47,955 nucleotides of DNA from Sinomonas cellulolyticus (GTDB taxonomy: Bacteria > Actinomycetota > Actinomycetes > Actinomycetales > Micrococcaceae): contig NZ_BNCM01000019.1 in the NCBI RefSeq assembly GCF_014656475.1, positions 1 through 47,955 on the forward strand, in the 5' to 3' direction. Shown piece by piece: positions 32,425 through 40,391 of this stretch. The position numbers and the translations under genes were made by a program. Below the pieces are notes generated by a model. The model worked only from the letters and a program-made list of their open reading frames with translations. It did not search any database and was not told the DNA's origin. Position 1 is the stretch's first letter; each line of letters begins with the position of its first letter.

Positions 32425-35400
32425 TTGCATTACAGACTGAAGGATCAGGGCCGGTTCTGGCCGCTGGATTCCCTCCGCCGTCTGGAGGGGATTCTGAAGG
32501 CTGTGCGTCGGGGGACGGGAGACAATGACGCCCTGCGGCGTCAGCTTGAAGCGACGCTGCGGACCCGGCCGTTCGATCGGTCCAAGGCCGCCGCCTTCCA
32601 TGCAGTAGCTGGTCGCGTCCGGCAGGAACGCGGGGAGGATGTCGCGGCCTGCGTAGAGTTCGAGGTGGCTCTGGACATCTACACCGCACTCGGCGACCGT
32701 GAGGGGCAGGCGCGAGTACGGGACGGTCTCGGGGACGTGCACTATGGCTCGGGCCGGTTGAAGGAGGCGCTGGCCGAATATAAGGCGGCCTTGGCTCTCA
32801 ATACCCGCATCATCCGCGAGGAGCAGGCGCGGGAGCGGGACATCCTCGGGGTCCTGCATCAGGTTGCGGGCCGGTGGGAGGAGGCCCGTACCGAGCATGA
32901 GGCGGCGCTGGAGCTCCACACCGAGCTCGGGGACCGTAAGGGGCAGGCCCGGGTGCGGTTCAACCTCGCCGGCCTGCACCAGGCCGCGGGCCGGTGGGAG
33001 GAGGCCCGTACCGAGTATGAGGCCGCGCTCGAGCTCTACACCGGCCTTGGCGACCGTAAGGGGCAAGCCCGGGTGCGCGACAACCTCGGCACCCTGCACC
33101 AGGATGCGGGCCGGTGGGAGGAGGCCCGTACCGAGTATCAGGCGGCGCTGGAGCTCCACACCGGCCTTGGGGACCGTGAGGGGCGGGCGCGGGTGCGGTT
33201 CAACCTCGCCCGCCTGCACCAGGCCGCGGGCCGGTGGGAGGAGGCCCATACCGAGTATGAGGCGGCGCTCGAGCTCGGCACCGGCCTTGGGGACCGTGAG
33301 GGACAGGCGGGGGTGCGGAACAACCTCGGGGTCCTGTACCAGGCCGTGGGCCGGTGGGAGGAGGCCCATACCGAGTATCAGGCGGCGCTGGGCCTCTACA
33401 CCGGCCTTGGCGACCGTAAGGGGCAAGCCCGGGTGCGCGACAACCTCGGCACCCTGCACCAGGATGCGGGCCGGTGGGAGGAGGCCCGTACCGAGTATCA
33501 GGCTGCGCTGGAGCTCCACACCGGCCTTGGGGACCGTGAGGGGCGGGCGCGGGTGCGGTTCAACCTCGCCGGCCTGCACCAGGCCGCGGGCCGGTGGGAG
33601 GAGGCCCATACCGAGTATGAGGCGGCGCTCGAGCTCGGCACCGGCCTTGGGGACCGTGAGGGACAGGCGGGGGTGCGGAACAACCTCGGGGTCCTGTACC
33701 AGGCCGTGGGCCGGTGGGAGGAGGCCCATACCGAGTATCAGGCTGCGCTGGGCCTCTACACCGAGCTCGGGGACCGTCAGGAGCAGGCAGTGGTGCGGAA
33801 CAACCTCGCGGGCATGCACCGGGCCGCGGGCCGGTGGGAGGAGGCGCTGGCCGAGTATCAGGCTGCGCTGGGCCTCTACACCGAGCTCGGGGACCGTCAG
33901 GAGCAGGCAGTGGCGCGGTTCAATCTCGCCGGCCTGCACCGGGCCGGGGGCCGGTCGGACGAGGCCTGCACCGAATACCAGGAGGCCCTCGCCATTTACA
34001 GCGAGCTGGGCCTGGCCGAGGAGCAGGCAGTGGTGCGGAACAACCTCGCGGGCACGCACCAGGACGCGGGCCGGTTGGAGGAGGCGCTGGCCGAGTATCA
34101 GGCTGCGCTGGGCCTCTACACCGAGCTCGGGGACCGTGAGGGGCAGGCCCGGGTCCGATACAACCTCGGGGTCCTGCACCAGGACGCCGGCCGGTCGGAC
34201 GGGGCCCGCACCGAGTATCAGGCTGCGCTGGGACTCTACATCGAGCTCGGGGAGCGTGAGGGGCAGGCCCGGGTCCGGAGCAACCTCGCCGACCTGTACC
34301 AGGACGCGGGCCGGTGGGAGGAGGCGCTGGCTGAATTCGAGGCGGCGCTGGGGCTCCACACCGAGCTCGAGGACGGTGAGGGGCAGGCCCGGGCCCGGTA
34401 CAACCTCGGGGTTCTGCACCGGGATGCGGGCCGGTCGGACGAGGCCCGCACCGAATACCAAGAGGCCCTGGACCTCTACACCCGCCTGGACCTGCCCGAG
34501 GACCAGGCGAGAGTACTGTACAACCTCGGGGTTCTGCACCGGGATGCGGGCCGATGCGAGCAGGCCAATGCTGAGTTCGAGGCGTCCCTCGCCATTTACA
34601 TCGACCTGGACCTGCTCGAGGACCAGGCGAGAGTGCGGAACAACCTCGGGGACCTGCACCAGGCCGCGGGCCGATGGGAGGAAGCACTGGCTGAGTTCGA
34701 GGCGTCCCTCGCCATTTACATCGACCTGGACCTGCTCGAGGACCAGGCGAGAGTGCGGAACAACCTCGGGGACCTGCACCAGGCCGCGGGCCGATGGGAG
34801 GAAGCACTGGCTGAGTTCGGGGCGGCGCTGGACCTCTACACCGAGCTCGGGGCCCGTGAGGGGCAGGCGCGGGTACGGAGCAACCTCGGGGTTCTGCACC
34901 GGGATGCTGGCCGGTGGGAGCAGGCCCGCACCGAGTTCGAGGCGGCCCTGGACCTCTACACCCGCCTGGGCCTGCCCGGGGACCAGGCGAGTGTGCGGAA
35001 CAGCTTCGCCGGCCTGCACCAGGATGCGGGCCGGCGGGAGGAGGCGCTGGCCGAGTATCGTGCGGCTTTAGACCTTTACACAACCATCGGAGACCGTGAG
35101 GGACAGGCACGGGTGCGGAACAACCTCGGCAACCTGCATCAGGATGCGGGCTCGTGGGAGCAGGCACGCACCGAATACGAGGCGGCCTTGGGCCTCTACA
35201 CCCGCTTGGGCCTGCCCGGGGACCAGGCGAGTGTGCGGAACAACCTCGGGGCCCTCCATCGGGCTGCGGGCCGGTGGGAGGAGGCGCTGGCCGAGTACGA
35301 GGCGGCGCTGGGCCTCTTCACAGACCGGGGACTGCCTGAGAAGCAGGCGATGGTGCGGCACAACCTCGGGGCGCTGTACAGTGACGCGGGCCGGTGGGAG

Positions 35401-36156
35401 CAGGCCCGCACCGAATACCAGGCGGCTCTGGACCTCTACACCGGGCTGGGCCTGCTGGCGGGTGTGGGCCGGGCCCATGAAGGGCTGGCGGTGCTGTCCG
35501 CGGAATTGGGGAACCCGGTCGAGGCCGAGGTGCATCACGGGCTGGCACGGGAGGCGTTCCTGTCCCAGGGATTGTCCCAGGAGGCGGCCTCCACAGACAT
35601 CGCCTGCGCCCGCGCGCTCTACACCAACGGGCTGCTCCCGGCCGCCGATGCCCTGTCCCTGGCCCTGCCGGCGGCCCTGCACCTGGACGCGGTCCGGTTC
35701 CAGTTCGCCACCGCGCCCGAGCGCATCGCCTGGTCCGCCAAGGCCTCCGACGCCCTGGACCTGGTCTTCGCCCTGGCCGCGGAGACCGGCAACCCGGCCC
35801 TGATCGCCGACACCGTCGAAACCCACCTCAACCGCACCGCCCACACCACCGGGACAGCCGGAACAGGCGGAGGCCCCGGCCAAGTGATCGACGCGGCCCG
35901 GGCCCTCGGGATCGAGGCCGCAGAAGCCGCCCTCGCCCGCACACCCCACCCCTTCACACCGGACCCCGCCGATGGGGGCCCAGCCGCGACCGCCGCGGGA
36001 ACCACCCTCCTTGTGGCCACCGCAGTCCTGCCCGCCGCACCACCCCCACCCCTGCTCGCCCCCACAGGCAACGCGCCAGCCCGAATCATCCTCAACCTCC
36101 CCACCACCCCCTACCCCCGCCCCCACACCACCGCCACACCCATCCGAACCTGGTAA
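32425..36156 (+). CDS. Giant TPR protein ending in a CHAT-linker-like segment without CHAT
   Basis: About 1,243 residues. After an N-terminal helical region (about 1-75) come about 24 tandem 40-residue TPR units of the NPHP3/Rapsyn-like type; a typical unit reads GRWEEARTEYEAALELYTGL, then GDRKGQARVRDNLGTLHQDA. The C-terminal 190 residues hold the helical segment usually found before a fused CHAT protease (FATAPERIAW, LDLVFALAAETGNP, DTVETHLN), a proline-rich AAPPPPLLAP, and the tail IRTW at the stop. I prefer the TTG at 32425 because AGGAGG lies seven bases upstream; the frame is open further left into IS sequence. It is 12 bases before the ATPase gene, so they are probably co-transcribed. 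Likely a sensor or scaffold. Confidence 0.85.
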   Translation: MHYRLKDQGRFWPLDSLRRLEGILKAVRRGTGDNDALRRQLEATLRTRPFDRSKAAAFHAVAGRVRQERGEDVAACVEFEVALDIYTALGDREGQARVRDGLGDVHYGSGRLKEALAEYKAALALNTRIIREEQARERDILGVLHQVAGRWEEARTEHEAALELHTELGDRKGQARVRFNLAGLHQAAGRWEEARTEYEAALELYTGLGDRKGQARVRDNLGTLHQDAGRWEEARTEYQAALELHTGLGDREGRARVRFNLARLHQAAGRWEEAHTEYEAALELGTGLGDREGQAGVRNNLGVLYQAVGRWEEAHTEYQAALGLYTGLGDRKGQARVRDNLGTLHQDAGRWEEARTEYQAALELHTGLGDREGRARVRFNLAGLHQAAGRWEEAHTEYEAALELGTGLGDREGQAGVRNNLGVLYQAVGRWEEAHTEYQAALGLYTELGDRQEQAVVRNNLAGMHRAAGRWEEALAEYQAALGLYTELGDRQEQAVARFNLAGLHRAGGRSDEACTEYQEALAIYSELGLAEEQAVVRNNLAGTHQDAGRLEEALAEYQAALGLYTELGDREGQARVRYNLGVLHQDAGRSDGARTEYQAALGLYIELGEREGQARVRSNLADLYQDAGRWEEALAEFEAALGLHTELEDGEGQARARYNLGVLHRDAGRSDEARTEYQEALDLYTRLDLPEDQARVLYNLGVLHRDAGRCEQANAEFEASLAIYIDLDLLEDQARVRNNLGDLHQAAGRWEEALAEFEASLAIYIDLDLLEDQARVRNNLGDLHQAAGRWEEALAEFGAALDLYTELGAREGQARVRSNLGVLHRDAGRWEQARTEFEAALDLYTRLGLPGDQASVRNSFAGLHQDAGRREEALAEYRAALDLYTTIGDREGQARVRNNLGNLHQDAGSWEQARTEYEAALGLYTRLGLPGDQASVRNNLGALHRAAGRWEEALAEYEAALGLFTDRGLPEKQAMVRHNLGALYSDAGRWEQARTEYQAALDLYTGLGLLAGVGRAHEGLAVLSAELGNPVEAEVHHGLAREAFLSQGLSQEAASTDIACARALYTNGLLPAADALSLALPAALHLDAVRFQFATAPERIAWSAKASDALDLVFALAAETGNPALIADTVETHLNRTAHTTGTAGTGGGPGQVIDAARALGIEAAEAALARTPHPFTPDPADGGPAATAAGTTLLVATAVLPAAPPPPLLAPTGNAPARIILNLPTTPYPRPHTTATPIRTW
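32635..35514 (+). repeat. Tandem 120-bp coding repeat, about 24 units
   Basis: Every unit is exactly 120 bp with no insertion or deletion over 2.9 kb. Units share GGGCAGGCGCGGGTGCGG...AACCTCGG...GGCCGGTGGGAG. The block 33061-33420 (three units) is repeated almost exactly at 33421-33780, and the unit ending at about 34680 is nearly identical to the next one. This indicates recent in-frame duplication and a copy number that may vary between strains. Confidence 0.9.
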
Positions 36157-36168
36157 CCGGTTGCCCTC

Positions 36169-38406
36169 GTGCCCCGTCTGGCAGTCCTTGTAGAGTCCCT
36201 GCAGGATCGGATGACGGCGAGGGGATGCTTGGTGGAACATTTGGTTGGCTTCCGTGTAGCGGGAGTACGGGAGCTCGACCATCGTTCGCTCGAGGTGCTG
36301 GGGGAACGGACCCTTCCCGCGCTGCTGTCGACGTTGACGGCTGCGGGCGAAGGGACGTCGCTGGCCTTCTCATTCGCGTCGGACGGAGCGGGTGCCGCGA
36401 GGGTCGGGGTGGAATGCGCAGGTGCGCGGGCTGTGGAGCTGGGTGAGGCGGTGGTGCGCCTGCTTACGCCGTTGGCTCTTCTGGCGGAGGGAGATGTCCC
36501 GAAGGGCGGTGTACCGGCGCGGTGGGCTTTGGGGCCGATTGTCCGTGCAACCGGTGCGGGGTTCGTCCCTCAGGAGGCTGTCCGTCCTGTGGATGTCGGC
36601 GAGGTCGGCATGCCTGCTCCGAGGTTCCGGGATGTGGTGGAGGCAGTCCTGGGTTCGCCCGGGAGGACGGTGCGTGTGACCCTTGAGGCCCGCCCTGGGG
36701 TACGGGGCGAGGTGGTTCCCCTCTTCACCGTCAAGGCTACTGCCGCTGCAGCGGACTACGCGGGGGAGGCTCCCCCTCTGGACATAGCGGCTGTCCTGGA
36801 CCGGGCGATACCGGGGTGCCGGCTCCTTCCGGGGGATGGGAGCGTTGTGCTCCGCTATGGGGACGCGGTCCGCCTGCCGCTGCTGCCACTAGATGGCACG
36901 GGCACGATTGCCGGAATGGACACGGCACCCGCAGCGCCGGTTCCTGTCCGGCACAGGCCCGGGAGCGTGAGGCCCGCTGCTGGAGTCCTGCTGGGCAGTG
37001 CTGTCTCGTTCAGCGGGCAGGCCGAACCGGTGCTGCTCGGCGAGGAGGAGCAGCTCCGTCATGTGCACGTCACGGGGCGCACGGGAACGGGAAAGTCGAC
37101 CCTGCTGACGGGGATGGCGGTGTCGGCGGCCGAAGCCGGGCAGGGGATGCTGGTTCTGGACCCCCATGGTGCCCTCGTCGACAGGATCGCCGGGGAGCTC
37201 CCGGAGGATGCCCTGGGGCGGGCGTCTCTGATCCGGGCGGGGAACCTTGACCGGCCGGTCCCGGTGAATCCCCTGGCCGTGGCGGACCCGGTCCGCAGGG
37301 ACATGGCGGTCGCGGACATCCTCGCGGCGTTCGCCACGATCTTCGACCCTGGGTCGACGGGCATTGTCGGGCCGAGGTTCGAGCAGATGGTGGGGATGTG
37401 CCTTCGGACTCTGGTCGAGTTCCGCGGTCCCCGTGCGGGCCTGCTGGAGGTTCCGCGGCTGCTCACGGACCGGGCCTTCCAGCATCGTGCGCGCCGGGGC
37501 CTCACGGACCCGGCCTTGGCGAGGTTCTGGGAGAACCAGGATGCTGCGGCGCGCAGCAATGAGTACGGCGACGTGGTCGCCTGGGTGACTTCGAAGTGGG
37601 AGCGCTTCACGAACACGGCCGCGCTGAGGGCGGTGCTGGGCTCGGGGGAGGACTCACTGGATCTGGAGGGGGCCATGGATGCGGGCCGTATCGTCCTGGT
37701 GGACCTGTCCAAGGGCGCGGTCGGGGGGCCGGCGGCCCAGCTGCTCGGCTTCGTGTACATGACGCGGGCCTGGACGGCGGCACAGGCGAAGACCCGCACC
37801 CGGCCGTTCACGGTGATGGTCGACGAGGCCCAGTCCTTCATGGCGGGCGCCCTGCCGGAGATGCTCTCCGAGGGCCGGAAGTTCGGCCTGTCGGTCGTCC
37901 TCGCGCACCAGTACCTGGGGCAGCTGCCTGCCGAGCTCTCCCGGGCCCTGGCGGGGAACACCGCCACGCAGGTCGCCTTCCGGGCGGGCCGCGCCGACGC
38001 TGAGGCCCTGCACCACCGCATGGGCGCAGTGGTGGCCGCTGAGGGGTACACGACACTGCCCGACCTCTCCGCCCTCCTCCAGCGCACGGCAGGGCCGACG
38101 ACGGCGCACCCGCACACGCTCACCGTGGCTCATGGACGCACTCAGAGGGGCCCGGACGGGCTCCGCGCGCTGGAGGAGTCCACCCATCAGGCCCTGGGCC
38201 GCAGCGCCGGCGGGATACCTGACGATCCCGAAGACGAGGCCCCCGGACAGCTCCCGCCGCCGCGGCCGGGGCAGCGTCCCCCGCAGCGGCCTGCCCCGGC
38301 GGGCTCGGGGAGCTCCTTCCTGGACGAGTGGCTCGCCAGGCGGAAGGCGCAGGCCGCGGCCTTCGAGGGCTCCGGGGCGTCAGCCGACGAGGAGGGCCGG
38401 GCCTGA
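36169..38406 (+). CDS. HerA/TraG-like ATPase (helicase or coupling-protein superfamily)
   Basis: Up to 745 residues. The N-terminal 270 residues are an uncharacterised beta-rich region; the ATPase core follows, with Walker A GRTGTGKST (residues 303-311), a switch-like LVLDPHGALVDRI, and Walker B FTVMVDEAQ (Asp552, Glu553). A conserved LSVVLAHQYLGQLPAELSRA helicase/coupling motif and NTATQVAFRAG come after. The C-terminus is Pro-rich. Proteins of this type pump DNA as hexamers in conjugation or defence; no other conjugation genes are present here. GTG at 36169 opens the frame, but ATG at 36211 or GTG at 36232 are possible. It follows the TPR gene by 12 bases and overlaps the convergent gene by 27. 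Confidence 0.85.
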   Translation: MPRLAVLVESLQDRMTARGCLVEHLVGFRVAGVRELDHRSLEVLGERTLPALLSTLTAAGEGTSLAFSFASDGAGAARVGVECAGARAVELGEAVVRLLTPLALLAEGDVPKGGVPARWALGPIVRATGAGFVPQEAVRPVDVGEVGMPAPRFRDVVEAVLGSPGRTVRVTLEARPGVRGEVVPLFTVKATAAAADYAGEAPPLDIAAVLDRAIPGCRLLPGDGSVVLRYGDAVRLPLLPLDGTGTIAGMDTAPAAPVPVRHRPGSVRPAAGVLLGSAVSFSGQAEPVLLGEEEQLRHVHVTGRTGTGKSTLLTGMAVSAAEAGQGMLVLDPHGALVDRIAGELPEDALGRASLIRAGNLDRPVPVNPLAVADPVRRDMAVADILAAFATIFDPGSTGIVGPRFEQMVGMCLRTLVEFRGPRAGLLEVPRLLTDRAFQHRARRGLTDPALARFWENQDAAARSNEYGDVVAWVTSKWERFTNTAALRAVLGSGEDSLDLEGAMDAGRIVLVDLSKGAVGGPAAQLLGFVYMTRAWTAAQAKTRTRPFTVMVDEAQSFMAGALPEMLSEGRKFGLSVVLAHQYLGQLPAELSRALAGNTATQVAFRAGRADAEALHHRMGAVVAAEGYTTLPDLSALLQRTAGPTTAHPHTLTVAHGRTQRGPDGLRALEESTHQALGRSAGGIPDDPEDEAPGQLPPPRPGQRPPQRPAPAGSGSSFLDEWLARRKAQAAAFEGSGASADEEGRA

Positions 38407-40197
38407 GTCTGCGGTGGAGCGGGGGTAGTCGTCATGGCTGTTCACGGTCCACAGCTCGACGGACCCGTCGGGGAGCGCCCAGTAGTGGAGCCGGAGCGCG
38501 GCCGCTGTCCTGTTCTCGATGCGGACCCGCCACGCGAGGGCGCCGTCCCAGCGCTGGTGCTGCCTCCTCTTGGTGCTCAGCAGCGGCTTGATGGCCATGG
38601 TCCGCTGCCGTTCCACGCGGTGGACCAGCAGGTCCACGATGGTCTCGAGGGCCTTCTCCCGGTCGGCGGGGTCTTGGAGGGCGTCCAGGGTGCCGGGGAG
38701 CTCGGGGCCGATGCTGTACCCGGACGGTGCCGGGTAGCGGTCCTTGTCGAAGGGCCCGAGGTAGCTGGCCCAGGTGGTGTAGATCTCGTGCCTGAGGCCG
38801 TCGAGGGGGTCGGCGAAGAGGCCCGTCCGGGGGGCTGCGGCGCGGGCCTGGGCCTTGAGCTTCTTCCTGAGCCCGGCGGCCTCGGCCCGCAGGTGCCGGA
38901 TCTCGTCCTGGGCGATGTCGAGCTGTCTGCGCAGCTCCGCCCCTTCCTGCAGGACGTGCCGGAGCTCGGCGGCCAGCCGGGTCTGTCCCTCTTCGAGGTC
39001 CTCGGCGCTGGGGGCCACGTGCACGGTTCCGGGGCGCGGGAGCGGAGCCGGCCCTGGCCGGGCGCCGGCCGGACCGGGTGCCGCGGGCCGGGGATCCGCC
39101 TGGGCCTGCTGCCGGGCAGGTCCGGTGCCGGCCTCCGGGCTGCCGGGGAGCGGTCCGTCCGTGACGCCGTCCTGCGCCGTGGGGTCCTCGTCCGGGCCCG
39201 GTGCGGGGCCGGATGAGCCGTCGGTGCCGGGCACCGTGCTGCCGGCCGGATCGGCGGGGGGAGCCGCTTCGGCTGCGGGGCCCTCCGGTTCCGGGGCCGA
39301 GGGGTGCAGGGACCGGCCGAGGACGAGCCAGGGGGGGCCGTCGGCCACGAGGGGCGGGGCTTCGGCGGTGGGCTCGTCCGCGGCATCTGTGAGGGAGAGG
39401 CGGACGGCCCCGCGGTCATGGGTGTAGAGGGCGCAGACGACTTCGCCCTCCGCCGCGATCCCGTCGGGGGCGGGCACGGTCCATGCGGTGCCGGGGAAGA
39501 GGGTGAGCTCGGCGGCGGCGGCGGTGACGTTGCGGGCGAGGGCCAGGACGGTGCTGCCCGGCGGGTAGACGAGGCTGAGGCGGTGGCCCAGGAGCATCGA
39601 GCTGATGTCGATCTGCCCGCCGGGCAGGACCTTCCCGGTGACCCGCTGGCCGGGGGAGAGGTACCAGTCCAGGGGGATCCCGGGGACGGTCCTGTCGGCG
39701 TCGATGGTGGCCAGGGAGCCTTCTGCGGTGCGGGCGAGGGCGTGCTGTCCGCCTTGGAGGAAGCCGTGGACGGTCGCGTCCACGGTGCGGGGGCCGCCGG
39801 CAGCGCTCGGGCTGTCCTTCGGCGCCGCGCAGGCCCGTGCGTCGTCGATCGCCTTCCCGCCGGCGTCCCAGGCGGAACGGCGGTCGAAGGCGACGCGGGG
39901 CGGGAACCGGGGAGGGCGGCCGTCGGCGAGGGCCCGGGGCTCGTAGACGCGGGCGGCGTTGCCGTACACGTCCGCCTGGGATGGAAGGCGGCCGGGCAGG
40001 CCATGCGCGGCCGTGTCGTCGATGACGTACACGGCGGCGATGCCGTTCAGGTCGCGCTCGAGGGACCTGGCATCGATCACCGCCTCGGGGAACTGCCGGT
40101 TCTGCGAGACCACCACCACGGGGTGCCGCCGGCCGGGGCGCAGGATCTCCCGGGCGATGGCCTCCCCGGCAGGCTGCGGTGCTGGTGCAGGTGCCAT
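38380..40197 (-). CDS. Multidomain coiled-coil protein of the TPR/CHAT cluster, function unknown
   Basis: A 605-residue protein I do not recognise as a whole. Residues about 15-85 look like a small alpha/beta domain (VVVVSQNRQFPEAVID, VYVIDDTAAHGLPGRLPS, DVYGNAARVYEP). About 160-300 contain OB/S1-like stretches (LDWYLSPGQRVTGKVLPGGQ). A Pro/Ala-rich linker (about 310-420) leads to a coiled coil (about 425-480, EELRRQLDIAQDE-like heptads) and a C-terminal domain with RVRIENRTAAALRLHYWALP plus TVNSHDDY, which vaguely recalls RelE/ParE toxins. The ATG has GAGGAG 6-7 bases upstream. It is transcribed against its neighbours from a divergent promoter, so it may be a separately controlled regulator or effector. 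Confidence 0.7.
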   Translation of the reverse strand: MAPAPAPQPAGEAIAREILRPGRRHPVVVVSQNRQFPEAVIDARSLERDLNGIAAVYVIDDTAAHGLPGRLPSQADVYGNAARVYEPRALADGRPPRFPPRVAFDRRSAWDAGGKAIDDARACAAPKDSPSAAGGPRTVDATVHGFLQGGQHALARTAEGSLATIDADRTVPGIPLDWYLSPGQRVTGKVLPGGQIDISSMLLGHRLSLVYPPGSTVLALARNVTAAAAELTLFPGTAWTVPAPDGIAAEGEVVCALYTHDRGAVRLSLTDAADEPTAEAPPLVADGPPWLVLGRSLHPSAPEPEGPAAEAAPPADPAGSTVPGTDGSSGPAPGPDEDPTAQDGVTDGPLPGSPEAGTGPARQQAQADPRPAAPGPAGARPGPAPLPRPGTVHVAPSAEDLEEGQTRLAAELRHVLQEGAELRRQLDIAQDEIRHLRAEAAGLRKKLKAQARAAAPRTGLFADPLDGLRHEIYTTWASYLGPFDKDRYPAPSGYSIGPELPGTLDALQDPADREKALETIVDLLVHRVERQRTMAIKPLLSTKRRQHQRWDGALAWRVRIENRTAAALRLHYWALPDGSVELWTVNSHDDYPRSTADSGPALLVG

Positions 40198-40391
40198 GCG
40201 GATCTCCTCAAAGGTGTGCTTGGGGGACAGTCCATCACGGGCCCGATCCCTCGCGCCAACACCGAGCGCGTCACATCGCGGGGAACGATGCTTCACATGC
40301 CGGGGAACCTGACGGCACGGGGTGCCGTGCACCTGCCCGGAGGGGATAGTCTGCTCCTGACGGATTCGGCAGTTGGGGGGGACAGCGCATC
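40198..40391. promoter_or_regulatory. Divergent promoter region inside the TPR/CHAT cluster
   Basis: A 194-base gap between two divergent starts. A perfect inverted repeat, ACGGCACGGGGTGCCGT, lies at 40312-40328, and GGGGAAC occurs twice nearby (about 40280 and 40303). The inverted repeat is a candidate operator. GGGGGGAC precedes the GTG at 40392. Confidence 0.5.

Noticed and set aside
32347..35019. An 890-codon minus-strand open frame across the giant TPR gene
   Set aside because: It is the antisense shadow of exact 120-bp repeats: a repeat length divisible by three keeps any stop-free antisense frame open. Its sequence is low-complexity and repeats in step with the TPR units.
32635..35514. 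CRISPR-like regular repetition
   Set aside because: Units are 120 bp, contiguous, coding and without spacers. They are TPR repeats.
36169..38406. Evidence for a conjugative element based on the TraG-like ATPase
   Set aside because: No relaxase, VirB4-like or mating-pore genes, nor an origin of transfer, are visible in the window. The ATPase sits in a CHAT/TPR context instead.
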